Positions 7,461 through 13,123 of a stretch of DNA of 64,000 bases are shown here, piece by piece. Source of the DNA: a virus; IMG/VR virus record IMGVR_UViG_3300011113_000123, positions 93,581-157,580 of that record; one strand, given 5' to 3'. Position 1 is the stretch's first letter. Each line of letters opens with the position of its first letter. The notes beneath the pieces were generated by a model, which saw only the letters and a program-made list of their open reading frames with translations, had not been told where the DNA came from and ran no database searches. A program made the position numbers and the translations under genes.

Positions 7461-8057
7461 ATGGCTATCAAACTCAACCCCGCTAAAGCTCAGTTCGTTA
7501 TCGATCTGCTCAAGTCTAACTCCAACCGCTTCACGCCTGCTCAGCTTCTGTCTGCGACTGGTAACGAGCGTCGCGCTCGCTCCGCTCTCAGCCATGCTCG
7601 TATGGCTGGCATTGTGCTCGAGGCTGTCCGCGACAGCGGTCGTGCAGTGACTGCGTATGTCGCGAACGGATCGCTCCCCTCGCTTCCTGCGAGCGCTGCG
7701 AAAGCGTCTCGTGCGAAGTCCGCTAAGTCTGCGAAGACTGCTCGCGTAGCTGCGACTCCCAAGGTCAAGGCTGCACCTGCGGTCAAGACCAAGCGTGTCG
7801 CTAAGGCTAAGGCTGCTCCCGCCGCTGCTCCCGTCAAGTCTGACGAGGAAGTTGCTGCGATCAAGGCTAAGAATCTCGAGACTATGCGCGAGGTTTCTCA
7901 GCGTCACGCCAAGTTCGAGGATCGTCTGACCCCCGAGCAGCGCGCGATCCGCAAGGAGTTCTACGCCGAGGAAGAAGCCATCGCTCGTATGGAAGAGCAG
8001 GCTGCGTTGCGCGCCAACGCTCCGTCCTTCCTGTTCAAGGAATCGTATTCCGAGTGA
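7461..8057 (+). CDS. Histone-H1-like Lys/Ala-rich protein
   Basis: A 198-aa protein in three parts. Residues ~1-70 (LNPAKAQFVIDLLKSNSNRF...ERRARSALSHARMAGIVLEA) look like a small winged-helix DNA-binding domain. Residues ~75-130 are a low-complexity Lys/Ala/Pro/Val tail (AKSAKSAKTARVAATPKVK...), as in bacterial H1-like proteins. The C-terminus is a charged helix (EEAIARMEEQAALRA). The protein probably binds DNA; whether host nucleoid or phage DNA is the target is unknown. Start at 7461 is supported by GTGGAGA and the predicted transcription start near 7433. Confidence 0.6.
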   Translation: MAIKLNPAKAQFVIDLLKSNSNRFTPAQLLSATGNERRARSALSHARMAGIVLEAVRDSGRAVTAYVANGSLPSLPASAAKASRAKSAKSAKTARVAATPKVKAAPAVKTKRVAKAKAAPAAAPVKSDEEVAAIKAKNLETMREVSQRHAKFEDRLTPEQRAIRKEFYAEEEAIARMEEQAALRANAPSFLFKESYSE

Positions 8058-8060
8058 TCG

Positions 8061-8123
8061 CTTGATTTAACAGTACCACGGGCCCTTGACAACCATATCT
8101 GCCCGTGGTATCATTAAATCAAG
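8061..8123 (+). promoter_or_regulatory. Long inverted repeat enclosing a promoter
   Basis: Left arm CTTGATTTAA-CAG-TACCACGGG and right arm CCCGTGGTA-TCA-TTAAATCAAG are complementary over 19 of 22 positions. The 19-base loop contains the -35 box and the right arm contains the -10 box. Read-through RNA would form a strong hairpin, while RNA from the promoter itself would not. Confidence 0.8.
8086..8114 (+). promoter_or_regulatory. Sigma-70-type promoter inside an inverted repeat
   Basis: TTGACA, 17 bases, TATCAT; drives the gp88-like gene. Confidence 0.75.
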
Positions 8124-8139
8124 TTCAATGAGGTTCGCT

Positions 8140-8781
8140 ATGATCAAGTTGTCCAAGGCTTCTAAGATGCCTGCCAAGTCCTGGTCGCTGCAAGCTCGCA
8201 AGACCTGCCCTGGCTCTATCGATCCTAACACGAAGCAGCCTGTTGCTGTTTGTGCTGGCTGCTACGCCGCTGAGGGTTTCTATATGATGCCCGACGCGAT
8301 CGCTGTTCGTGAGCACAATCGTGAGGATTGGAAGCGGGCTGAGTGGGTCGATGATATGGTCCACGAGCTGCGTCGGCAGAAGTTCTTTCGCTGGTTTGAT
8401 AGCGGTGACGTATATCATCCTGCGCTTGCGTTCAAGATCCTTCTCGTGATGCAGAAGACGCCTCACGTGAAGCATTGGCTGCCTACCAAGTCGTACAAGA
8501 TCCCGCGCATCCGCGCGATCCTTGAGCGTATGAAGTTGCTGCCTAACGTTTCTGTTCGCTACTCGTCCGACTCTATGACTGGCGAGTACGATGCTGATCA
8601 CGGCTCGACGGTTATCCCGTTCGCTGACTCAGTGACCAGCGCGAGCAAGGTGTGTGATGCGTATGAGCGTTCCGGTAAGTGTGGCGACTGTCGCGCATGC
8701 TGGAGCAAGGAAGTCAGCGTCGTAGCGTATCCCGCTCACGGTCGTCGTATGGGTCGTATCGTAAAGGAACTCGCAGCATGA
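8140..8781 (+). CDS. Phage gp88-family protein
   Basis: A 213-aa protein of the phage GP88 type. Recognisable blocks are LSKASKMPAKSWSL (residues 4-17), TCPG (22-25), VCAGCYA (37-43), RWFDSGD (84-90), HWLPTKS, VRYSSDSM and a C-terminal Cys cluster (KCGDCRACW). The cysteines suggest a metal or iron-sulphur site; no enzymatic activity is established that I can name. Start 8140 was preferred over 8128 because the ATGAGG before it can act as ribosome-binding site. Confidence 0.65.
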   Translation: MIKLSKASKMPAKSWSLQARKTCPGSIDPNTKQPVAVCAGCYAAEGFYMMPDAIAVREHNREDWKRAEWVDDMVHELRRQKFFRWFDSGDVYHPALAFKILLVMQKTPHVKHWLPTKSYKIPRIRAILERMKLLPNVSVRYSSDSMTGEYDADHGSTVIPFADSVTSASKVCDAYERSGKCGDCRACWSKEVSVVAYPAHGRRMGRIVKELAA

Positions 8782-8981
8782 CTTGGGTCGCAAAGCCTTA
8801 TCTGAATCGTAACACGGGTATGAAAGAGTTCGAAGATGCTCCGTCAGCCGTGAAGTACCTTGAAGACTTCACTGGCTTCAAGATGGACTACGAAATTAAT
8901 CGCAAGACTAAGGAGAGGTCCTATGGCTGGGAGCTATGTGGAAAACTCTACAAAAAGATCGAGAAATCCGGTCGCGCGTGA
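8778..8981 (+). CDS. Small hypothetical protein (67 aa)
   Basis: Begins in the ATGA overlap with the gp88-like gene. The 67-aa basic protein (MTWVAKPYLNRNTGMKEFED...) has no recognised family. Its 3' third overlaps, in another frame, the ArfA-like ORF at 8923. Confidence 0.5.
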   Translation: MTWVAKPYLNRNTGMKEFEDAPSAVKYLEDFTGFKMDYEINRKTKERSYGWELCGKLYKKIEKSGRA

Positions 8982-9081
8982 GTTGCGCACGACTAAATAT
9001 CGCGCTCGTGTAGTACGTTCGCGAAAGCAGTATAAGCGAAAGGGTCGCGTAGCTCAGCAGGATAGAGCAACAGACTTCTAA
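8923..9081 (+). CDS. ArfA-like ribosome-rescue protein, stop codon inside a tRNA
   Basis: A 52-aa basic ORF with the best ribosome-binding site in the area (AAGGAGAGGTCCTATG). Residues 15-42, RNPVARELRTTKYRARVVRS then RKQYKRKGR, follow the ArfA pattern (N-x-[IV]-x3-L-x4-[FY]-R-x-R-V-x-[KR] ... Y-x-R-K-G). ArfA recruits RF2 to stalled ribosomes. The coding frame enters tRNA-Arg at 9043 exactly between codons 40 and 41, and its TAA stop is in the tRNA anticodon arm. RNase P cleavage of the tRNA would therefore leave a nonstop mRNA ending just after the conserved motif, echoing how E. coli arfA is made from nonstop mRNA. Assignment is by eye. Confidence 0.45.
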   Translation: MAGSYVENSTKRSRNPVARELRTTKYRARVVRSRKQYKRKGRVAQQDRATDF

Positions 9082-9119
9082 TCTGTGGGTCGAAAGTTCG
9101 AATCTTTCCGCGATCACCA
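9043..9119 (+). tRNA. tRNA-Arg(TCT)
   Basis: Acceptor GGTCGCG/CGCGATC, anticodon stem ACAGA/TCTGT around CTTCTAA (TCT), encoded CCA. Overlaps the 3' end of the ArfA-like ORF. Confidence 0.9.
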
Positions 9120-9126
9120 CTTGACA

Positions 9127-9543
9127 ATGGAGACGAAAGTGACTAAGATAGTGATTAGTCGGTGCTATGGTGGCTTCGGCGTTTCTGAAGCTGGTATGCG
9201 TCGGTATGCTGAGATCAAAGGTCTGCCGTTTTATGTTTGGCAAGACCCTCAGTATCCGAAGGCTTCTACTGATATGTTCAAGCTGTACTTCACGGCTGAT
9301 CCGTCTGGTATGACAAAGATTAACAACGAGTTCTATCGTAAGTATAGCTTGTATGATGGAAACCTCGACCGCGCTGATCCTGTGCTTGTTCAAGTCGTCG
9401 AAGAGCTTGGTGAAAGGGCGAACGGTTGGGCTGCTAAACTTGTGATTGAAGAACTGCCTAAGGGGACTCTGTATCGTATCGAAGAGTATGATGGTTATGA
9501 GTCCATCGAAACCGCTGAAGATATTAACTGGAAGGTAGCATGA
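9127..9543 (+). CDS. Conserved phage protein (CYGGFG motif)
   Basis: A 138-aa protein starting just downstream of tRNA-Arg. The start METKVTKIVISRCYGGFGVS and the following EAGMRRYAEIKG form a block I recognise from many unrelated phages, annotated only as hypothetical. The C-terminus is acidic. A GTG at 9139 is an alternative start. It overlaps the lipoprotein gene by four bases. Confidence 0.6.
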   Translation: METKVTKIVISRCYGGFGVSEAGMRRYAEIKGLPFYVWQDPQYPKASTDMFKLYFTADPSGMTKINNEFYRKYSLYDGNLDRADPVLVQVVEELGERANGWAAKLVIEELPKGTLYRIEEYDGYESIETAEDINWKVA

Positions 9544-9779
9544 AACGAATTATGGCAGTCTCTGTTCTCGCGCTTGGTCTCGCTGGCTGCAACGCGACTG
9601 TGTATGATAGCGGATATCATCGTCGCCCTGTCGCGTCGGTGTATGTCCAGCCTGCTCCAGTCTACGTTGCACCGCGCCATGTGTATCACCCTTATGCGTA
9701 TCGACCCGCGCCTCCGCGTTGTTATACTGTTTGGGAACGTACACACTACGGAATGCGCGAGCGCAGAGTCTGCCACTAG
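9540..9779 (+). CDS. Small lipoprotein
   Basis: A 79-aa protein with a lipoprotein signal peptide: basic start MKRIMAV, hydrophobic core and lipobox LAGC with the lipidated cysteine at residue 17. The mature part is rich in Pro, Tyr, His and Arg (VQPAPVYVAPRHVYHPYAYR). Likely anchored in the host envelope; superinfection exclusion is a possible role but is inference. The TAG stop overlaps the first base of tRNA-Lys. Confidence 0.65.
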   Translation: MKRIMAVSVLALGLAGCNATVYDSGYHRRPVASVYVQPAPVYVAPRHVYHPYAYRPAPPRCYTVWERTHYGMRERRVCH

Positions 9780-9855
9780 GACTCTTAGCTCAGTAGGTTA
9801 GAGCAACGGTCTTTTAAACCGCAGGTCCTGGGTTCGAGTCCCAGAGAGTCCACCA
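9779..9855 (+). tRNA. tRNA-Lys(TTT)
   Basis: Acceptor GGACTCT/AGAGTCC, loop CTTTTAA (TTT), T-arm CTGGGTTCGAGTCCCAG, encoded CCA. Confidence 0.92.
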
Positions 9856-9857
9856 AT

Positions 9858-9931
9858 CCTCCTGTAGCTCAAAGGTAGAGCACACGACTGATAATCGTGC
9901 GACCATGGATCGATACCATGCGGGAGGACCA
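9858..9931 (+). tRNA. tRNA-Ile(GAT)
   Basis: Acceptor CCTCCTG/CGGGAGG, anticodon stem CACGA/TCGTG around CTGATAA (GAT), encoded CCA. Confidence 0.9.
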
Positions 9932-9943
9932 AAATAAAACGGG

Positions 9944-9972
9944 TTGACAACCACACGCCAACCCAGTATGCT
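9944..9972 (+). promoter_or_regulatory. Sigma-70-type promoter of the main tRNA array
   Basis: TTGACA, 17 bases, TATGCT, overlapped by a 6-bp dyad (GGGTTG/CAACCC). Positioned before the long run of tRNA genes. Confidence 0.7.
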
Positions 9973-10158
9973 ACTAAATATGGAACTTGCTGTTTGACAA
10001 TCGAATCTGGTAGGAACAACGAAAGTTGTTTCTTCATGAATGCATCAGAGCGTGGGTGATCGTAAAGCCCGCTAGGCTTTCTCATTCCGTCTAAGTTGGC
10101 CATAATTGACGGTGGTTATAGGAGCTAGATAGCTGGTGCATTCTTGTAGAAACATTTT
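9973..10158 (+). other. Noncoding leader of the tRNA array
   Basis: No gene seen. Contains a GNRA-capped hairpin (GGAACAAC, GAAA, GTTGTTTC at 10013-10032) and a second hairpin (AAAGCC/GGCTTT at 10064-10080). Probably removed during processing of the tRNA precursor. Confidence 0.5.
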
Positions 10159-10235
<77 letters not shown>

Positions 10236-10240
10236 TATTC

Positions 10241-10324
10241 GGAGGGTAGCGTCTAAGGTAGACAAACGGTCTTGAAAACCGTGCCACCGCAAGGTTGATG
10301 GTTCGATTCCTTTACCCTCCGCCA
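10241..10324 (+). tRNA. tRNA-Ser(TGA)
   Basis: Acceptor GGAGGGT/ACCCTCC, loop CTTGAAA (TGA), long variable arm, G73, encoded CCA. Confidence 0.92.
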
Positions 10325-10329
10325 TATTT

Positions 10330-10405
10330 GCTTCGCTGGTATAGCTGGTGCGTACGCTGGTCTGAAGAACCAGAGGATGCGGTTCGATTCCGTGGTGAAG
10401 CACCA
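10330..10405 (+). tRNA. tRNA-Phe(GAA)
   Basis: Acceptor GCTTCGC/GTGAAGC, anticodon stem CTGGT/ACCAG around CTGAAGA (GAA), encoded CCA. Confidence 0.88.
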
Positions 10406-10456
10406 ATAGCGCCCGTGACTTCGTGGCGCAGCAGCAAGTTACGAGTCTAAGATTTC

Positions 10457-10547
10457 GCGTGGGCTGCAGAGACGGTGGTTCTGCGACGGACTGTAAATCC
10501 GTTCCCTAAGGGTAACGCTGGAGGTTCGAATCCTTCCCCACGCACCA
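10457..10547 (+). tRNA. tRNA-Tyr(GTA)
   Basis: Acceptor GCGTGGG/CCCACGC, anticodon stem ACGGA/TCCGT around CTGTAAA (GTA), long variable arm as usual for bacterial tRNA-Tyr, encoded CCA. Confidence 0.92.
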
Positions 10548-10554
10548 AGTCAAT

Positions 10555-10632
10555 CCTCTGTTAGTGTAGCGGTCAAACATACCCGCCTTTCAAGCGCGGA
10601 GATCATCGGTTCAAATCCGATACAGAGGACCA
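10555..10632 (+). tRNA. tRNA-Glu(TTC)
   Basis: Acceptor CCTCTGT/ACAGAGG, loop CTTTCAA (TTC), T-arm ATCGGTTCAAATCCGAT, encoded CCA. One mismatch in the anticodon stem. Confidence 0.85.
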
Positions 10633-10661
10633 AGTTGCCAACAATCAGGTCATGAACTGAT

Positions 10662-10754
10662 TGGTCGTTCGTCTAATAGGATAGGACTTTCTTGGGAGGT
10701 TTCCTGATCAGAAACCGATAGGAAGATATGGGTTCGAGCCCCATACGACAGGCA
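10662..10754 (+). tRNA. Abnormal tRNA-like gene with expanded anticodon region
   Basis: Recognisable D-arm (GTC/GAC) and T-arm (ATGGGTTCGAGCCCCAT), and a partly paired acceptor (GTCGT/ACGAC), but 3' end GCA instead of CCA. Between D- and T-arms lies an outer stem CTTTC/GGAAG that encloses an extra perfect hairpin GGTTTC-CTGATCA-GAAACC. Either the anticodon loop carries an insertion of about 22 bases or the arm is rearranged; the anticodon cannot be assigned. Confidence 0.4.
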
Positions 10755-10762
10755 TTGATTTT

Positions 10763-10838
10763 GGACCGTTAGCTGAGTTGGTTTTAGCACAGGACTCTTA
10801 ATCCTAGGACGGGGGTTCGAATCCCTCACGGTCTACCA
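10763..10838 (+). tRNA. tRNA-Lys(CTT)
   Basis: Acceptor GGACCGT/ACGGTCT, loop CTCTTAA (CTT), T-arm GGGGGTTCGAATCCCTC, encoded CCA. Confidence 0.88.
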
Positions 10839-10854
10839 TATATAGAAGTATCAT

Positions 10855-10931
10855 TCCCAAGGAGCCTGATTGGTACAGGCACGTGACTGTTAATCACGCC
10901 GCTATAGGTTCGAGTCCTATCTTGGGAGCCA
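10855..10931 (+). tRNA. tRNA-Asn(GTT)
   Basis: Acceptor TCCCAAG/CTTGGGA, anticodon stem around CTGTTAA (GTT), G73, encoded CCA. Confidence 0.92.
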
Positions 10932-10935
10932 GTTT

Positions 10936-11010
10936 GGTCCGTTAGCTCAGTGGGAGAGCAACTCCTTTACACGGAGAAGGTCGGCAGTTCAACCCTGTCA
11001 CGGACTACCA
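10936..11010 (+). tRNA. tRNA-Val(TAC)
   Basis: Acceptor GGTCCGT/ACGGACT, anticodon stem CTCC/GGAG around TTTACAC (TAC), encoded CCA. Confidence 0.9.
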
Positions 11011-11066
11011 CTTTGGTGGCTTGTAGGAGCATTAAAGAACGGCACAACCGTTCGCCAAAACATTTT

Positions 11067-11142
11067 GGGGGTATAGCTCAGTTGGGAGAGCGTCTGCTTT
11101 GCAAGCAGAATGTCGGCGGTTCGATCCCGTCTACCTCCACCA
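11067..11142 (+). tRNA. tRNA-Ala(TGC)
   Basis: Acceptor GGGGGTA/TACCTCC with the G3-T70 wobble pair that marks alanine tRNAs, anticodon stem TCTGC/GCAGA around TTTGCAA (TGC), encoded CCA. Confidence 0.93.
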
Positions 11143-11271
11143 AGTTGACACGGGTAATACAGCGACTCAAATCATCCGTCACTATCGACTGTCGTTGGCG
11201 ATAGCGTGTCAGCATATCGGGTGGCTACGTAATAAGCCCGCGTGGGTCCACGGTTAGCCCACACCAGTTCC

Positions 11272-11347
<76 letters not shown>

Positions 11348-11359
11348 GAACCAAAATGT

Positions 11360-11434
11360 GGGGTCACCGCACAATAGGGTAAGCGCACTTGCGTTTGTAA
11401 TGCTAAGGTGATAGGTATTCGACGGGTGGACCTC
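11360..11434 (+). pseudogene. Degenerate tRNA-like sequence (Thr TGT-like)
   Basis: A cloverleaf can be partly drawn: acceptor GGGGTC/GGACCTC, anticodon loop TTTGTAA in a stem with a mismatch, and a T-loop-like ATTCGAC whose stem does not pair. CCA is absent (AACT follows). Probably a decaying duplicate of the neighbouring tRNA-Thr. Confidence 0.4.
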
Positions 11435-11456
11435 AACTAACCCGTCACAGATTTAA

Positions 11457-11532
11457 TGCAGAGTAGAGAAGTGGTCATCTCACGTGGTTCATACCCACGG
11501 AATCGTCAGTTCGAATCTGACCTCTGCAACCA
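11457..11532 (+). tRNA. tRNA with CAT anticodon (Met or Ile2)
   Basis: Acceptor TGCAGAG/CTCTGCA, anticodon stem CGTGG/CCACG around TTCATAC (CAT), encoded CCA. The paired first position argues against an initiator tRNA; elongator Met and lysidine-modified Ile cannot be told apart here. Confidence 0.88.
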
Positions 11533-11931
11533 AGATGTGCTGTAGGATAGTCCTCTGGAGAATACGAGCAGAGTGGTTTCTGTAAGTACCATGACTTCTA
11601 TGCCTCAGTCTCTAGATTAACCAACTAGAGATCGCGTGAGGGCGCTGTTACCGAGCAGCAGGCAAGGTGAGGAGATCATCATCGGTTACTAATTCACAGG
11701 GGATGGGAACCTGTGCATCACCAATCGTATGACGCGAGCTCAGTTTGCGTCATGAAGCGCGCTGCTGCTGCGATTGGATATAGGCTCAAGCCGCCTGAAG
11801 AGTCTTGGTTAAGCAGCCGTCTAATCCTAATTGAATCTGTCACGCGAAAAGGTGACGCTGGATGGCAGTAACCAGCTGTGTTATGAAACGGCTAATGCGT
11901 TTTCATATTATTAGCCGTTTCATAACACATT
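11533..11931 (+). ncRNA. Hairpin-rich noncoding region
   Basis: About 400 bases inside the tRNA array without a supported ORF or tRNA. Successive stems can be drawn: CTCTG/CAGAG (11553-11573), CTCTAG/CTAGAG (11610-11630), CACAGG/CCTGTG (11695-11715), CCAATCG/CGATTGG (11721-11777) enclosing ATGACGC/GCGTCAT (11729-11753), GTCAC/GTGAC (11839-11856) and a 19-bp hairpin (11878-11928). A structured RNA is likely, since the array is transcribed through it; family unknown. Confidence 0.45.
11878..11928 (+). repeat. Perfect 19-bp inverted repeat
   Basis: Arms GTGTTATGAAACGGCTAAT and ATTAGCCGTTTCATAACAC with a 13-base loop, ending three bases before tRNA-Asp. No T-run follows, so it is not a typical terminator; an RNase III processing site is possible. 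Confidence 0.8.
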
Positions 11932-12007
11932 GGCTTCGTAGCTCAGTTGGGAGAGCATCCGCCTGTCACGCGGAAGGTCGCGGGATCGAGACCCGTCGAA
12001 GTCGCCA
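11932..12007 (+). tRNA. tRNA-Asp(GTC)
   Basis: Acceptor GGCTTCG/CGAAGTC, anticodon stem TCCGC/GCGGA around CTGTCAC (GTC), G73, encoded CCA. Confidence 0.93.
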
Positions 12008-12008
12008 T

Positions 12009-12084
12009 TCCAGGATAGTTCAGTCGGTAGAACATCAGATTCTGATTCTGAGTGTCGGTGGTTCGAATCCATCTCCTGGATCCA
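12009..12084 (+). tRNA. tRNA-Gln(CTG)
   Basis: Acceptor TCCAGGA/TCCTGGA, anticodon stem TCAGA/TCTGA around TTCTGAT (CTG), encoded CCA. Confidence 0.9.
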
Positions 12085-12088
12085 TTTC

Positions 12089-12163
12089 GGTGCTTGAGCA
12101 GGACGGTAATGCGCGGGACTGCAAATCCTTGAGAACCCAGTTCGACTCTGGGAAGCACCTCCA
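12089..12163 (+). tRNA. tRNA-Cys(GCA)
   Basis: Acceptor GGTGCTT/AAGCACC, loop CTGCAAA (GCA), T73 as in cysteine tRNAs, encoded CCA. Confidence 0.92.
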
Positions 12164-12181
12164 TATCAAAGGGAAGTGAGC

Positions 12182-12313
12182 ATGAGTTGGATCGTGATTA
12201 TACCTGACGATGTTACTGGTGATATCGTTCAGGAGTTTCTATCTTACTACGACGCCGTTCTGTTTGCAGATTCTTTGCAGCATTATGGCGCGAGACTTCT
12301 GTACGATCTATGA
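12182..12313 (+). CDS. Small hypothetical protein (43 aa)
   Basis: A 43-aa ORF (MSWIVIIPDDVTGDIVQEFL...) with ribosome-binding site AAGGGAAGTGAGC, between tRNA-Cys and the next ORF, whose ATG overlaps its stop (ATGA). No recognised family. Confidence 0.45.
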   Translation: MSWIVIIPDDVTGDIVQEFLSYYDAVLFADSLQHYGARLLYDL

Positions 12314-12516
12314 ACTTCGACGATCCTCACTTCAAAAGTGAGTTCTGGCGCTGGTTCGATAACATATCACCCGCAGAACGTAAGAAGTTCAAAGAGTACT
12401 CAGCTGACATGGCGGAGCTCTTTTTCTACAATAAGTATTTCAGCAAGGGGATCGACCCCTTCGAAGATCAGGTAGCTCAACTGAATAGAGCATCGCGCTA
12501 CGAACGCGAAGGTTGA
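12310..12516 (+). CDS. Small hypothetical protein running into tRNA-Arg
   Basis: A 68-aa ORF (MNFDDPHFKSEFWRWFDNIS...). Codons 1-52 precede tRNA-Arg(ACG), which starts at 12466 exactly on a codon boundary; the in-frame TGA is inside the tRNA. A hairpin (AAGGGG/CCCCTT, 12445-12461) lies just before the tRNA. As with the ArfA-like ORF, tRNA maturation would create a nonstop message. Function unknown. Confidence 0.45.
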   Translation: MNFDDPHFKSEFWRWFDNISPAERKKFKEYSADMAELFFYNKYFSKGIDPFEDQVAQLNRASRYEREG

Positions 12517-12542
12517 GGGTTTGAGTCCTTCCCTGATCGCCA
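12466..12542 (+). tRNA. tRNA-Arg(ACG)
   Basis: Acceptor GATCAGG/CCTGATC, anticodon stem TCGCG/CGCGA around CTACGAA (ACG, presumably edited to inosine by host TadA), encoded CCA. Confidence 0.92.
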
Positions 12543-12625
12543 TATATGTCACCGACGATGTTGTGAGAAACATTGTTTCCGAAAAGAAACATAAGCCGTT
12601 TGAATCGGATAGGTGGCCACCAACT

Positions 12626-12699
12626 GCGGGTGTAGCTCAATGGTAGAGCAGAACGTTGCCAACGTTACGACGAGAGTTCGATTCTCTCTATCCGCTCCA
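12626..12699 (+). tRNA. tRNA-Gly(GCC)
   Basis: Acceptor GCGGGTG/TATCCGC, loop TTGCCAA (GCC), T73, encoded CCA. Confidence 0.9.
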
Positions 12700-12704
12700 A
12701 TATC

Positions 12705-12781
12705 GCCCCTGTAGCCCAATTGGTAGAGGTGCCGGTCTTAGAAACCGTAGGTTGTCAGTTCGAATCTGACCTGGGGCACCA
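12705..12781 (+). tRNA. tRNA-Leu(TAG), short variable loop
   Basis: Acceptor GCCCCTG/CTGGGGC with one T-T mismatch, loop CTTAGAA (TAG), T-arm GTCAG/CTGAC, A73, encoded CCA. No long variable arm. Confidence 0.82.
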
Positions 12782-12786
12782 TTCAC

Positions 12787-12862
12787 GTCGGAATAGCTCA
12801 GTTGGTAGAGCAGTGGTTTCATACGCCGCGCGTCGCAAGTTCGATCCTTGCTTCCGACACCA
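12787..12862 (+). tRNA. tRNA with CAT anticodon (Met or Ile2)
   Basis: Acceptor GTCGGAA/TTCCGAC, anticodon stem GTGGT/GCCGC around TTCATAC (CAT), encoded CCA. Second CAT tRNA; one of the two probably reads ATA after lysidine modification. Confidence 0.88.
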
Positions 12863-12866
12863 TATC

Positions 12867-12943
12867 GCCCATGTAGCGCAACTGGTAGAGGCGGCGGTTT
12901 CAAACTCCGCATGTTGGGGGTTCGAGTCCCTCCATGGGCACCA
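12867..12943 (+). tRNA. tRNA-Leu(CAA), short variable loop
   Basis: Acceptor GCCCATG/CATGGGC, loop TTCAAAC (CAA), A73, encoded CCA. Third leucine-anticodon tRNA without the long variable arm. Confidence 0.8.
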
Positions 12944-13021
12944 AGATGGGTTGTTTGCGTTAGGGCTTTGCCGCAAGACATGAAAGTATAAGGTTCGCTC
13001 TTATACGCCCAATGAATATAT

Positions 13022-13097
13022 GCTCGCTTGGTGTTGTTGGTCAGCACGCTAGATTGTGGATCTGGAAGACTTGGTTCGAATCCAAGAGCGGGTACCA
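13022..13097 (+). tRNA. tRNA-His(GTG), A73 and no G-1
   Basis: Acceptor GCTCGCT/AGCGGGT, anticodon stem CTAGA/TCTGG around TTGTGGA (GTG), discriminator A73 and T at -1. Most bacterial tRNA-His have G-1 paired with C73; the A73 form without G-1 is typical of many alphaproteobacteria. Confidence 0.9.
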
Positions 13098-13123
13098 TAT
13101 ATAATCGTGGAGGTGATTCACGA

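Noticed and set aside
9121-9149. TTGACA-N17-TAAGAT beginning two bases after tRNA-Arg
   Set aside because: The -10 lies inside the coding sequence of the 9127 gene, so a transcript from it would lack the start codon; treated as chance unless start-site data show otherwise.
10950-11204. Plus-strand open frame across tRNA-Val and tRNA-Ala
   Set aside because: It is read entirely through tRNA genes and their spacers, without a ribosome-binding site.
11878-11928. 19-bp hairpin as transcription terminator
   Set aside because: No T-run follows on either strand and tRNA genes continue directly afterwards.
12688-13098. Minus-strand open frame of 136 codons opposite the tRNAs
   Set aside because: Antisense to five tRNA genes; the repeated-looking peptides come from conserved T-arm sequences.
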